Below, in pieces: positions 16,836 to 24,920 of a DNA stretch of 64,000 bases. How positions within the stretch are numbered: the first letter of the stretch is position 1; the number at the start of each line of letters is the position of its first letter. Position numbers and translations under genes: made by a program. Source of the stretch: Chitinimonas taiwanensis DSM 18899 (GTDB lineage: Bacteria > Pseudomonadota > Gammaproteobacteria > Burkholderiales > Chitinimonadaceae); contig NZ_FPKR01000005.1 in assembly GCF_900119825.1 (NCBI RefSeq), forward strand, positions 231,549 through 295,548. Reading direction: 5' to 3'. Under the pieces are notes generated by a model, which worked only from the letters and a program-made list of their open reading frames with translations, did not search any database and was not told the origin of the DNA.

Positions 16836-17819
16836 ATGTCCTTGTCCGACCCTTCCACGCTGGCGCTAGAGAGCACCATGGATAAAGCCGCCCCCCGCCG
16901 CCGCAAGCTGCGCCCCTGGGACTGGGCACCTTATGTGTTCATCAGCCCCTTCTTTATTCTGTTCGCGGTGTTCGGCGTGTTTCCCATGCTGTTCTCCATC
17001 TATCTGTCCTTCCATACCTGGGATCCGGCCGCCGGCCTGAGCGCCATGCGCTGGGTGGGCATAGAGAACTACACCTTCACGCTGACCGACGACTGGTTCC
17101 AGAAGTCGGTGTTCAACACCGCCTGGATCGCCGTGGTGGCCGGCGCGCCCCAGCATCTGATCGCCATTCCGCTGGCCTTCTTCCTGCATACCGCTTTCGG
17201 GCGCTGGCGTAATGCCGTGGTGGGCTTTTACTTCCTGCCCTTCATCACCTCCTCGGTGGCGATTGCGCTGGTGTTCACCACCCTGTTCTCGCGTGACTAT
17301 GGCGTGATCAACCAGGTACTGACCCAGCTCGGTCAGCTGCCAGTGCTCGAGTGGATCTTCCCGCAACAAAAGATCGATTGGGGCCAGCCCGAATACACGA
17401 AGTGGATGATTTCCTTCGTGGTGTTCTGGCGTTATGTGGGCTGGAACACGGTGCTGTATCTGGCCGCCATGCAGACCATCCCCAAGGACCTGTACGAGGC
17501 CGCCACCATGGACGGCGCGGGCAAGCTGCAGCAGTTCTGGCATATCACCGTACCCATGCTCAAGCCGATGATGTTCTTCGCCATCACGCTGACCATCATT
17601 GGCAATCTGCAGCTGTTCGAGGAGCCCTTCATCATCACCGGCGGCACCGGCGGCATCGACCAGGCCGGCAAGACCGCGGCCATGCATATGTATAACACCG
17701 CCTTCATGGACGGCGACTTCGGTACCGCCTCGGCCGTGGCCTGGCTGCTGTTTATCGCAATTGCCCTGTTGACCTGGGTGAACAACAAGATCTTCGCCAA
17801 GAGCGGCATGAAGGACTGA
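16836..17819 (+). CDS. Sugar ABC transporter permease (MalF type)
   Basis: This 327-residue inner-membrane permease has about six helices, starting with YVFISPFFILFAVFGVFPMLF. It has the EAA loop that contacts the ATPase (DLYEAATMDGAGKLQQFWHITVP, about residues 218-240). It pairs with the permease that begins 2 bases after its stop. The N-terminal cytoplasmic tail is basic (APRRRKLRPW). It belongs to the MalF/UgpA branch used for oligosaccharides. Its operon position fits cellodextrin import. Confidence 0.92.
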   Translation: MSLSDPSTLALESTMDKAAPRRRKLRPWDWAPYVFISPFFILFAVFGVFPMLFSIYLSFHTWDPAAGLSAMRWVGIENYTFTLTDDWFQKSVFNTAWIAVVAGAPQHLIAIPLAFFLHTAFGRWRNAVVGFYFLPFITSSVAIALVFTTLFSRDYGVINQVLTQLGQLPVLEWIFPQQKIDWGQPEYTKWMISFVVFWRYVGWNTVLYLAAMQTIPKDLYEAATMDGAGKLQQFWHITVPMLKPMMFFAITLTIIGNLQLFEEPFIITGGTGGIDQAGKTAAMHMYNTAFMDGDFGTASAVAWLLFIAIALLTWVNNKIFAKSGMKD

Positions 17820-17821
17820 GC

Positions 17822-18655
17822 ATGAAAGCCAAACTCAACCCCGCTTACCTGAGCGCCTACGCCATCGTACTGGGCGGCGCCGTCATCATGCTGATGCCGT
17901 TCTGGTTCATGTTCGTGTTTGCCACCCATAGCGATACCGACATCCTCAGCGTGCCGCCGCCGATGTGGTTCGGCGATGCCTTCCTCGACAATATGCGTCT
18001 ACTGCTCGGCCGCCTGCCTTACTTCTGGCACAACCTGGGCATGAGCTTCTACGTGGCCATCGCCACCACCGTGCTCAATCTGTTCTTCTGCAGCCTGGCC
18101 GGTTACGCATTTGCCATGTTCGAGTTCAAGTACAAGGAATACCTGTTCGCTGGCGTGCTAAGCACCATGCTGCTGCCCGCCTTCCTGGGCATGATTCCCT
18201 CGGTGCTGATCATGACTGGGCTGGGCTGGATGAACGAACCGCGTGCGCTGATCGTACCGGCCGCCTGCGGCGCGATGGGCGTGTTCATGATGCGCCAGTT
18301 CATCGGCTCGGCCATTCCCAAGGAATTGCTCGAGGCCGCACGCATCGATGGCTGCGGCGAGTTCGGCATCTATTGGCGCATCGTGGTCCCCTTGATCACG
18401 CCGGCCTTCGGCACCCTGGGGCTGATCACCTTTATCGGCGCGTGGAACAACTTCATGGGCCCCTTGGTGATCATGAACGATATGCAGATGTACACCGTGC
18501 CCTTGGCGCTGCGTTCGCTGTCCGGCACCGGCCAGGTGCCCTGGGGCGCCATCTCGGCCGGTTCGGCCGTGGCGGTGCTGCCGCTGCTGGTGCTGTTCGT
18601 CATCACTTCGCGCCGCCTGATCGAAGGCCTGACCGCCGGCGCCGTGAAAGCCTGA
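17822..18655 (+). CDS. Sugar ABC transporter permease (MalG type)
   Basis: This 277-residue second permease has the EAA motif LLEAARIDGCGEFGIYWRIVVP, read here as the standard ATPase-docking loop, followed by LGLITFIGAWNNFMGPL. Helices include AIVLGGAVIMLMPFWFMFVF near the N-terminus. It would form the heterodimeric channel with the preceding protein. The 2-base intergenic gap indicates translational coupling. The beta-glucosidase gene follows after 98 bases. Confidence 0.92.
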   Translation: MKAKLNPAYLSAYAIVLGGAVIMLMPFWFMFVFATHSDTDILSVPPPMWFGDAFLDNMRLLLGRLPYFWHNLGMSFYVAIATTVLNLFFCSLAGYAFAMFEFKYKEYLFAGVLSTMLLPAFLGMIPSVLIMTGLGWMNEPRALIVPAACGAMGVFMMRQFIGSAIPKELLEAARIDGCGEFGIYWRIVVPLITPAFGTLGLITFIGAWNNFMGPLVIMNDMQMYTVPLALRSLSGTGQVPWGAISAGSAVAVLPLLVLFVITSRRLIEGLTAGAVKA

Positions 18656-18753
18656 CCCCCTATTCACGGGCAGCCCGGCTGCCCTAGCCCAAACCCGGCA
18701 GCACGGCTGCCAAGCCAAACCGATGCGGGCCACAGGCCCAGGAGATACGTAGC

Positions 18754-20070
18754 ATGAGCAACACCCGCTTTCCCACCCACTTCCTCTGGGGCGTCGCCAC
18801 CAGCGCCTTCCAGATTGAAGGCGCCGGCCAAGAGGACGGCCGCGGCGCCTCGATCTGGGACACCTTCTGTGCGACCCCGGGCAAGATCATTGACGGCAGC
18901 CATGGCCTGGTCGCCTGCGATCACTACCACCGCTATGCCGAGGATGTGGCGCTGATCGCCAGCCTCGGTTGCAAGGCCTACCGCTTCTCGATGGCCTGGC
19001 CACGCGTGCAGCCGTTGGGCGAAGGCGCCTGGAATGAAGCCGGTTTCGCCTTCTACGAGCGCCTGCTTGACGAGCTGGACAAGCACGGTCTGGAAGCCCA
19101 TCTGACCCTCTATCACTGGGACCTACCGCAAGCCCTGCAGGACAAGGGCGGCTGGCTGAGCCGGCTGACCTGCGAGCGCTTTGCCGACTACGCCGCCGAA
19201 GTCGCGCGTCGCTTTGGCTCACGGGTGAAAACGATTGCAACCCATAACGAACCCTGGTGTACCGCCCAGCTCGGCCACGGCAATGGCCAGTTCGCGCCCG
19301 GCTATGCCAGCACCGCCATGGCCGCCCAGGTCTCGCACCATCTGCTGCTCTCACATGGCCTGGCCCTGCAGGCGATGCGCGCGGTCGGCTGCCAGGCCCA
19401 GCTCGGTATCGTGCTCAATCAGGCGCCGTCCTATCCCGCCACCGACAAGCCGGCCGATGCCGAAAAAGCCGCGCTCGACTACGACCTGTATGTGAGCTGG
19501 TATATGGACCCGCTGTTCTACGGCCGCTATCCGGCACGCGCACTGCAGCATCTGGGCCATCTTGCGCCGCGCGTGCTTGAAAACGATTTCGACATTATCA
19601 AGCAGCCTCTCGACTTCCTCGGCATCAACTACTACACGCGTGGCTGGGCCAGCACCGATGAGCCGCCGATTCCCGCCCCCTGCAAGCTGGGCGTCAACGA
19701 TATGGGCTGGGAAATCTATCCGGAGGGTCTGACCGACCTCTTGCTGATGCTCAAGCGCGATTACCCGCTACCGCCGGTCTACATCACCGAAAACGGCATG
19801 GCGAACGCCGACAGCCTGAGCGGCGATGGCGCGGTGCACGACCCAGAGCGGATCGAATACCTGCGCCTGCACTTCGAAGCCATGCAAGCCGCCATCGCCC
19901 AAGGCGTGGATCTGCGCGGCTATTTCCTGTGGAGCCTGCTCGACAACTTCGAGTGGAACTCCGGCTATGCCAAGCGTTTCGGCATCGTCTACGTCGACTA
20001 CGCCAGCCAGCAGCGCACGCTGAAAGACAGTGCGCACTGGTATCGCGAATTCATCACCAGCCGCGGCTGA
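18754..20070 (+). CDS. GH1 beta-glucosidase
   Basis: This 438-residue cytoplasmic family-1 glycosidase begins with FPTHFLWGVATSAFQIEGA. The acid/base Glu166 is in THNEPW and the nucleophile Glu346 in ITENGM. The C-terminal block SLLDNFEWNSGYAKRFGIVYVD is also diagnostic. There is no signal peptide. It should split imported cellobiose and cellodextrins to glucose. AGGAGA precedes the ATG. It lies between the permeases and the ATPase, so uptake and hydrolysis share one operon. A sequence matching the LacI operator lies inside the gene at 19226-19239. Confidence 0.94.
   Translation: MSNTRFPTHFLWGVATSAFQIEGAGQEDGRGASIWDTFCATPGKIIDGSHGLVACDHYHRYAEDVALIASLGCKAYRFSMAWPRVQPLGEGAWNEAGFAFYERLLDELDKHGLEAHLTLYHWDLPQALQDKGGWLSRLTCERFADYAAEVARRFGSRVKTIATHNEPWCTAQLGHGNGQFAPGYASTAMAAQVSHHLLLSHGLALQAMRAVGCQAQLGIVLNQAPSYPATDKPADAEKAALDYDLYVSWYMDPLFYGRYPARALQHLGHLAPRVLENDFDIIKQPLDFLGINYYTRGWASTDEPPIPAPCKLGVNDMGWEIYPEGLTDLLLMLKRDYPLPPVYITENGMANADSLSGDGAVHDPERIEYLRLHFEAMQAAIAQGVDLRGYFLWSLLDNFEWNSGYAKRFGIVYVDYASQQRTLKDSAHWYREFITSRG
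19226..19239. promoter_or_regulatory. Intragenic operator-like sequence
   Basis: TGAAAACGATTGCA within the GH1 gene matches the left operator arm exactly and the right arm in part. It encodes part of VKTIAT next to the conserved NEP block, so chance is a real possibility; an auxiliary loop-forming operator is the alternative. Confidence 0.25.
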
Positions 20071-20086
20071 ACTGGGAGACAGAGCA

Positions 20087-21178
20087 ATGGCCCATCTTTC
20101 CCTGCGCAATCTGAGCAAGCGCTACGACAACAATCCGCCCGTGATCGAGAACCTGAACCTGGATATCCACGACGGGGAATTCATGGTCTTTGTCGGCCCG
20201 TCCGGCTGCGGCAAATCCACGCTGATGCGCATGATCGCTGGCCTGGAAGAAATCAGCGCCGGTGAGCTACATATCGGCGGCGAGCTGGCCAATGACACGC
20301 CACCGGCCGAACGCGGCGTGGCCATGGTGTTCCAGAGCTATGCGCTCTACCCGCATATGACGGTGGGCGAAAACATGGGCTTCGCACTCAAGCTGGCCGG
20401 CAAATCCAAGCAGGAAGTCGCCCAGGCAGTCGGCCGCGCAGCCGAGATCCTGCAGATCTCGCATCTGCTCGAGCGCAAGCCGAAGGCGCTATCAGGCGGC
20501 CAGCGCCAACGCGTGGCCATCGGCCGCGCCATCGTGCGCAAGCCCAAGGTCTTCCTGTTCGACGAACCGCTGTCCAACCTCGATGCCTCGCTGCGCGTGC
20601 AGATGCGCATCGAGCTGTCCAAGCTGCACAAGGAACTGGGCACCACCATGATCTACGTGACCCATGACCAGGTGGAGGCGATGACCCTCGGTGACCGCAT
20701 CGCCGTGTTCAACCAGGGCCGTATGGAACAGCTGGGCGCGCCGCTCGAGCTGTATGAGCGCCCGGCCAACCAGTTCGTGGCTGGCTTCCTGGGCTCGCCC
20801 AAGATGAACTTCGTGCCCTGCCAGCTCAAGGATGCCAGCAGCAGCGAGATCACCCTGAGCGTGGCCGGCGACAACCGGCTGGTGCTGCCCAGCAGCCACA
20901 CGATTGCCGCGCGCGGCGATATCACCCTGGGCGTGCGCCCCGAGCATCTGCACATCGTGCCGCTCGAGCAGGGCTTCCGCGCACGCGTCGATCTGCTTGA
21001 ACACCTGGGTGATGCCGAGATCGTCTACCTGGAACTGGCCGGCAGCGAGCAGCCGATTGCCATCAAATTGCCCAGCGGCGGCCACGGCCTCAAGCAGGGC
21101 GACCTGGTCGGCCTGCGCCCCGATGCTGCACGCGCCGTGCTGTTCGGCAAGCAGGGCCAGGCCATCCGACTGCAATAA
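20087..21178 (+). CDS. Sugar ABC transporter ATPase (UgpC/MalK/MsmX type)
   Basis: This 363-residue ATPase has Walker A GPSGCGKS (residues 37-44), signature LSGGQRQRVAIGRA, Walker B VFLFDEPLSNLD and switch His in YVTHDQVEA. A C-terminal OB/TOBE domain (GVRPEHLHIV onward) is of the MalK type. It powers the two permeases. I chose the ATG at 20087, preceded by GGGAGA, over an upstream in-frame start that overlaps the beta-glucosidase. It is the last cytoplasmic gene of the operon. LacI-type operator O5 at 21232 separates it from the porin gene. Confidence 0.94.
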   Translation: MAHLSLRNLSKRYDNNPPVIENLNLDIHDGEFMVFVGPSGCGKSTLMRMIAGLEEISAGELHIGGELANDTPPAERGVAMVFQSYALYPHMTVGENMGFALKLAGKSKQEVAQAVGRAAEILQISHLLERKPKALSGGQRQRVAIGRAIVRKPKVFLFDEPLSNLDASLRVQMRIELSKLHKELGTTMIYVTHDQVEAMTLGDRIAVFNQGRMEQLGAPLELYERPANQFVAGFLGSPKMNFVPCQLKDASSSEITLSVAGDNRLVLPSSHTIAARGDITLGVRPEHLHIVPLEQGFRARVDLLEHLGDAEIVYLELAGSEQPIAIKLPSGGHGLKQGDLVGLRPDAARAVLFGKQGQAIRLQ

Positions 21179-21231
21179 GCCCTCGCTAGCGCAGCCAACC
21201 GTCGCCGCAAGGGGCGAGCTGCGCATAGAGA

Positions 21232-21245
21232 TGACAACGATTTCA
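21232..21245. promoter_or_regulatory. LacI-type operator O5
   Basis: TGACAACGATTTCA lies 73 bases before the LamB-type porin start and fits the operator consensus. It is followed by a perfect small hairpin GGTGCC-GTGC-GGCACC (21251-21266). It places the porin in the same regulon. Confidence 0.6.
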
Positions 21246-21318
21246 TAACCGGTGCCGTGCGGCACCACAGCCCTACCCCGCCCTGTGCGGGTTTCCAAAA
21301 CCAAGAAGGAGACACACG

Positions 21319-22587
21319 ATGCAAAGCAAGCTCAAACACTGCCTGGCCGCCCTGATGCTGGCCGGCCTGGTCAGCCCGGTACTGGCCGATGACAGCAGCC
21401 TGGAATTTCACGGCTATATGCGTGCTGGCGTAGGCGTCAACACCAAGGGTGGTGGTCAGGTCTGCTTCAATATGAATGGCGTGTCGCACTGGCGTCTGGG
21501 CAATGAGTGCGATTACACGATCGAACCGACCTTTATCTACAACGCTGCCAAGAGCCCCGAGTACGGCAACTGGAAAATCACCTTCATGCCTTCGGTGTAC
21601 CGCGCCTATGGCCAGGGTGAACTGGGTGGCGAGGTGAAGGATGCCGGCGGCAATGTGGTGGGCAACTTCAATGGCACCGACGAGCTGGTGACCCGCTTCG
21701 GCCAGGTTTTCATCAGCAGCGAGAAGATTCCGGCACTGGGCAATGGCGGTGTGTGGGCCGGTCGGCGCTTCTACGACCGCGTGCAACTGGGTATCAACGA
21801 CCACTTCCTGGAAAACCACGACAGCGATGGCGCCGGTATCGAGAATGTGGAAGTGGGCGCGGCCAAGTTCAGCTATGCCTTCCTGATGAACCCGCGCACC
21901 GGCACCACCAGCGCCAACGAGCAGGCTTACGAGCACGCCTTCCGCATCACCGACATTCCGACCTTCGGTAAGGATCATGCGCTGGACATCTACTTCGGCC
22001 GCAGCGATCTATCCTCCAGCGAGAACCAGACCACGGGCGCAGCCAAGAAGGAAGGCGATGCCACCACCCGCCTAGGCCTATACCACAAGAGCAATGGCCT
22101 GATTGGCAATGGCGGCACACTGATCGGCTTCCGCGTGCAAACCAATGATGCGGCCCGCAATGCCTTTGTCGCCTTCCAGCAAACCGGCTCCTTCGGCGCC
22201 ACGGCCTGGGACTTCATCACCGAGTTCCACCGTAACACCGACAAGGTCACCGACAAGAGTACCAAGATCTTCACGCTGGGCGGCCGTACCGACACCCATA
22301 TCGCCGGCCCATTCCGCTTCCTGGCAGAGCTTGGCCACGACAATGTGAAGGCCGACGGCCAGGATGCCGCCAATCTGACCAAGCTGACCCTGGCTACCGC
22401 CGTCTCAGCCGGCAAGGATGCTGGCTCGCGCCCCACCGTACGCTTCTTTGTCACCCATGCACGCTGGAACGATGAGGCCAAGGCCTATCTGTCCTCCAGC
22501 TGGGTCAGCGGCCCGCGCTTTGCCAGCGTGTTCGGCAATGCCAAGAGCGGCACCTCGGTGGGTGCCCAGGCCGAAGCCTGGTGGTAA
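21319..22587 (+). CDS. LamB/maltoporin family sugar porin
   Basis: This 422-residue outer-membrane protein has a signal peptide (ending PVLA) and the family start LEFHGYMRAGVGVNTKGG. It also has CDYTIEPTFIYNAAKS, WAGRRFYDRVQLGINDHF and a terminal aromatic beta-strand (GAQAEAWW). LamB-family porins form 18-stranded trimers with a greasy slide for linear glucans. Here the substrate is probably cellodextrin rather than maltodextrin, judged from context. AAGGAGA precedes the ATG. Operator O5 upstream and the terminator at 22639 downstream frame it as a separate transcript. Confidence 0.88.
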   Translation: MQSKLKHCLAALMLAGLVSPVLADDSSLEFHGYMRAGVGVNTKGGGQVCFNMNGVSHWRLGNECDYTIEPTFIYNAAKSPEYGNWKITFMPSVYRAYGQGELGGEVKDAGGNVVGNFNGTDELVTRFGQVFISSEKIPALGNGGVWAGRRFYDRVQLGINDHFLENHDSDGAGIENVEVGAAKFSYAFLMNPRTGTTSANEQAYEHAFRITDIPTFGKDHALDIYFGRSDLSSSENQTTGAAKKEGDATTRLGLYHKSNGLIGNGGTLIGFRVQTNDAARNAFVAFQQTGSFGATAWDFITEFHRNTDKVTDKSTKIFTLGGRTDTHIAGPFRFLAELGHDNVKADGQDAANLTKLTLATAVSAGKDAGSRPTVRFFVTHARWNDEAKAYLSSSWVSGPRFASVFGNAKSGTSVGAQAEAWW

Positions 22588-22638
22588 GCACTTAGCCCGT
22601 CAGGGCAGCATGACTTCACTCCTCTCCAAAAGAGGTTC

Positions 22639-22670
22639 GCGGTGTGGCGTAAGCCACGCCGCTTTTTTTT
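22639..22670 (+). terminator. Rho-independent terminator after the LamB gene
   Basis: A 10-base stem (22639-22648 with 22653-22662, one G-T pair) has a GTAA loop and is followed by eight T residues. Confidence 0.9.
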
Positions 22671-22840
22671 GTTGCACACATACATCAATGCAGCAGAGTA
22701 CTGGAATCAAGAAAATATACACGTGTACATTTATAGCCATTCAACGCTAAGCGGCTGTTTCCACAGTCGATTGATGAGCGGAACACGATTAGACCGCAGA
22801 CTATTTACTTACTTTGAACTTACTCAGTTCTTACTTTTAT

Positions 22841-22870
22841 TTGACATTTAACTTACTCAAATCTGACAAT
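22841..22870 (+). promoter_or_regulatory. Putative promoter upstream of the leader element
   Basis: TTGACA (22841-22846) matches the -35 consensus exactly. GACAAT (22865-22870) is a four-of-six -10 after an 18-base spacer. The TTACT repeats surround it and could bind a regulator. Confidence 0.45.
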
Positions 22871-22925
22871 CCGCTCGCACTCAAGCTAAGACCGGTCTGC
22901 AATCGGTCAGAAGCGCACCCACCAT

Positions 22926-22991
22926 CACATCCAGGCCAACCTGGAGGAGACAAGTCAGATGATCAGCAGCACCCGCCCTGCGCCCTCCTAG
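22926..22991 (+). other. Repeated leader hairpin with ten-codon reading frame
   Basis: Bases 22926-22953 repeat the leader at 15459-15486: stem TCCAGG/CCTGGA is kept, the loop is CCAA instead of ATTA, and AGGAGACAA follows. Six bases after it an ATG at 22959 opens a ten-codon frame (M-I-S-S-T-R-P-A-P-S) ending at TAG 22989-22991. A short GCGC/GCGC stem and eight T residues come straight after. It could be a leader peptide with attenuation, or the surviving start of a lost gene. Confidence 0.4.
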
Positions 22992-23013
22992 CGCTTTTTT
23001 TTGCAGCGCCATC

Positions 23014-23025
23014 CAAAGCGCTTTG
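23014..23025. promoter_or_regulatory. CAAAGCGCTTTG perfect palindrome
   Basis: This perfect 12-base palindrome of LacI-family type lies 270 bases before the porin start. It shares 11 of 12 bases with 14245-14256 upstream of GH5. Its distance from the gene is large, so the promoter it serves is unclear. Confidence 0.45.
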
Positions 23026-23294
23026 AAAAACCACTGAACACGCGCAGACCCTGACCAGCCAACGCTTTGCGCACGCTGGCGGAACACTGTTTTTTGTTGA
23101 CCCTGGCGGTCGACGGGGACCGGCTACGCCTGAAAAAGCCAGGCCGGCAGATTGCACCACCTCATGGAGACCTAAAGCCCAGACACACCCTGCCGTACCC
23201 GCCCTCGTCCCGCCATCCGGCAGCGCGAGGCAAGCCCTTGGCCAGCTGGCCATGGCCCTGAACTCAGCCCAAATAAAACCCAAGTGGAGACACC

Positions 23295-24257
23295 ATGAAC
23301 TACGCCGTACGCAGCAGCATCCTCGCCATCAGCGCCGCCCTCGCCACCCTGCCCGCCCTGGCACTGGACCTGAATGCCAATATCGAATTCGACACCAACT
23401 ATGTGAGCACCGAGAAGGGCAATACCGCCTATGTGGGCGCCCCGGCACGCGGTGCCACGCAAAACGGCCGTGTGGAACTGAATGCGCTGGCCAAGGGCAT
23501 CAATGGCGACGGCTTCGTGGCCGCCAAGGCCAGCTTCCTGGCCAAGCGCGATAGCGATGTCGCTGACGACGATCTGTGGGTGCAGTTCGGTACCAGCACC
23601 GCCGACCTCAAGCTCGGCCGCTTCGAAGCCGCCGACCTGTTCCCGCTCGGTCGCGACACCATCGTGCCCTTCGCCGGCTTCGATGCCTATCGTGCCCACT
23701 TGCTGCGTGGCCGTACCGGTGCCGATGTGCTGCAAGCCGCGCTGACCGTGAACGCCAGCGAAGCGGTGTCCTTTGAGCTCGGCCTGGTTGAGCGTAGCGC
23801 TGATGCCGGTACCGCCCAGGTCACCAAGGGTCTGCGCCCGGTGGTAACGGTCAAGTTTGGCGATTTCAGCGTACGTGCTGGTGTGGAAGCGCTGAAGTTT
23901 GAAAGCTTCAATGGCGGCAATACCGAGAGCGTGAACCGCACCGGTGCCGCGCTGACGGGTAGCTACTACCTGAGCAATGGCAGCCTGAACCTGAACGTGG
24001 CGCAAGGTAAGAACGCGGCCGACGACAAGACCACCACCGTGGGCCTGACCGGCGTGATCGGCGCGCTGGGCGGCGGCGTGATCAGCGGTAAGGCTGGCGA
24101 TGCCAAGGTGAACACCGTTTACGTGACCTACGCCCTGCCGCTGATGGGTGTGAAGAACGCCACCATCACGCCGGCCCTGGCCTTCAGCCAAGGCAGCGGC
24201 AGCAATACCGCCGAAGATGTGACCGCTCTGCGCGTGCGCATCAACTACGGCTTCTAA
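23295..24257 (+). CDS. Putative outer-membrane carbohydrate porin
   Basis: This 320-residue protein has a signal peptide ending PALA and a mature part dominated by alternating hydrophobic beta-strands. It ends RVRINYGF, with the C-terminal Phe required for outer-membrane insertion. LDLNANIEFDTNYVSTEKG and KLGRFEAADLFPLGRDTIVPF resemble small porins of the raffinose/oligosaccharide type. It follows the LamB gene, so it probably gives a second entry route for oligosaccharides; this is inference. GTGGAGA precedes the ATG. The CAAAGCGCTTTG palindrome far upstream may control it. Confidence 0.65.
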   Translation: MNYAVRSSILAISAALATLPALALDLNANIEFDTNYVSTEKGNTAYVGAPARGATQNGRVELNALAKGINGDGFVAAKASFLAKRDSDVADDDLWVQFGTSTADLKLGRFEAADLFPLGRDTIVPFAGFDAYRAHLLRGRTGADVLQAALTVNASEAVSFELGLVERSADAGTAQVTKGLRPVVTVKFGDFSVRAGVEALKFESFNGGNTESVNRTGAALTGSYYLSNGSLNLNVAQGKNAADDKTTTVGLTGVIGALGGGVISGKAGDAKVNTVYVTYALPLMGVKNATITPALAFSQGSGSNTAEDVTALRVRINYGF

Positions 24258-24325
24258 AGCTATCGTGGGCAGGCGTAAGCCAGCCCCGCCCGCCAGCAGC
24301 GCCGGCGGGCTAGATCACTCCTTAT

Positions 24326-24363
24326 GCGCGGCCTGGGGCACACCGCCCCGACCGCGCTTTTTT
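24326..24363 (+). terminator. Rho-independent terminator after the porin gene
   Basis: The stem is GCGCGG (24326-24331) with CCGCGC (24352-24357), plus an inner GGGGC/GCCCC, followed by six T residues. Confidence 0.88.
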
Positions 24364-24419
24364 GCGTGCCTAGGCATGGGGGTGTTAGGGAGGAAGCGCT
24401 ATGTATTGCGGACAGGCAT

Positions 24420-24920
24420 TCAGCCTAGCCAGGGCAGGATCAGGTAGAGCAGACCCGCGGCCGGCAAGGCGGCCAGCGCATCGTCGAGCATCACGCCAAA
24501 GCCGCCCTTGATACGCGCGTCGAACCAACTGATCGGCCAGGGCTTACTGATATCGAACAGGCGGAAAAGCGCAAAGGCGGCTGCCAGCGCCAGCGGCGCC
24601 GTACCGGCCATGGCCAGCAGCGGCAACATGGCCACGATCTCGTCCCAGACGATGGCGCCATGATCGGACACCCCGAGCGCCTTGCCAGTCTTATCGCAGG
24701 CCCAGATACCAAGCAGGAACAGCGGTATCGCAAGCAGGGCAATCTGCATCGGGCTCAGCCACAGACTGAGCAGCAGATAAAAGGGAATCGCGGCAAGCGA
24801 GCCGAAGGTGCCGGGCGCCTTGGGCGCGAGGCCGCTGCCAAAACCCAGCGAGAGGAAATGGGCCGGATGGGAGAGCAGCAGTTTGCAATCAACTTGGCGT
24901 TGGGCGGGCATGATGGTCAA
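24420..24920 (-). CDS. pgpA: Phosphatidylglycerophosphatase A
   Basis: This 166-residue inner-membrane phosphatase removes the phosphate from phosphatidylglycerol phosphate to make phosphatidylglycerol. Family signatures are visible: GFGSGLAPKAPGTFGSL near the N-terminus, DHGAIVWDEIVAM in the middle and KGGFGVMLDDALAA near the end. Hydrophobic segments fit the known multi-pass topology. Its ATG overlaps the thiL stop by 4 bases, so it is translationally coupled and is the last gene of the nrdR-rib chain. Confidence 0.94.
   Translation of the reverse strand: MTIMPAQRQVDCKLLLSHPAHFLSLGFGSGLAPKAPGTFGSLAAIPFYLLLSLWLSPMQIALLAIPLFLLGIWACDKTGKALGVSDHGAIVWDEIVAMLPLLAMAGTAPLALAAAFALFRLFDISKPWPISWFDARIKGGFGVMLDDALAALPAAGLLYLILPWLG

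Larger units (their letters stand above)
22671..23294 (+). other. Gene-free AT-rich to GC-rich region before the porin
   Basis: No convincing gene is present in these 624 bases. The first 200 bases are markedly AT-rich for this window and contain several TTACT units, including AACTTACTCA twice (22817-22826 and 22850-22859). Then come a promoter-like TTGACA, the repeated leader hairpin with a ten-codon reading frame, and a perfect 12-base palindrome, each listed separately. The last 250 bases show nothing I can name. Confidence 0.6.

Noticed and set aside
19226..19239. LacI operator-like sequence inside the GH1 gene as a strong regulatory site
   Set aside because: It encodes conserved residues close to the catalytic NEP block and its right arm is imperfect, so coding constraint explains it; kept only as a low-confidence feature.
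22642..22851. 69-codon frame in the AT-rich island
   Set aside because: It begins inside the LamB terminator, has no ribosome site and resembles no family.
24288..24310. GCCCGCC/GGCGGGC hairpin after the porin as a terminator
   Set aside because: No T run follows; the better hairpin at 24326-24363 has six T residues.
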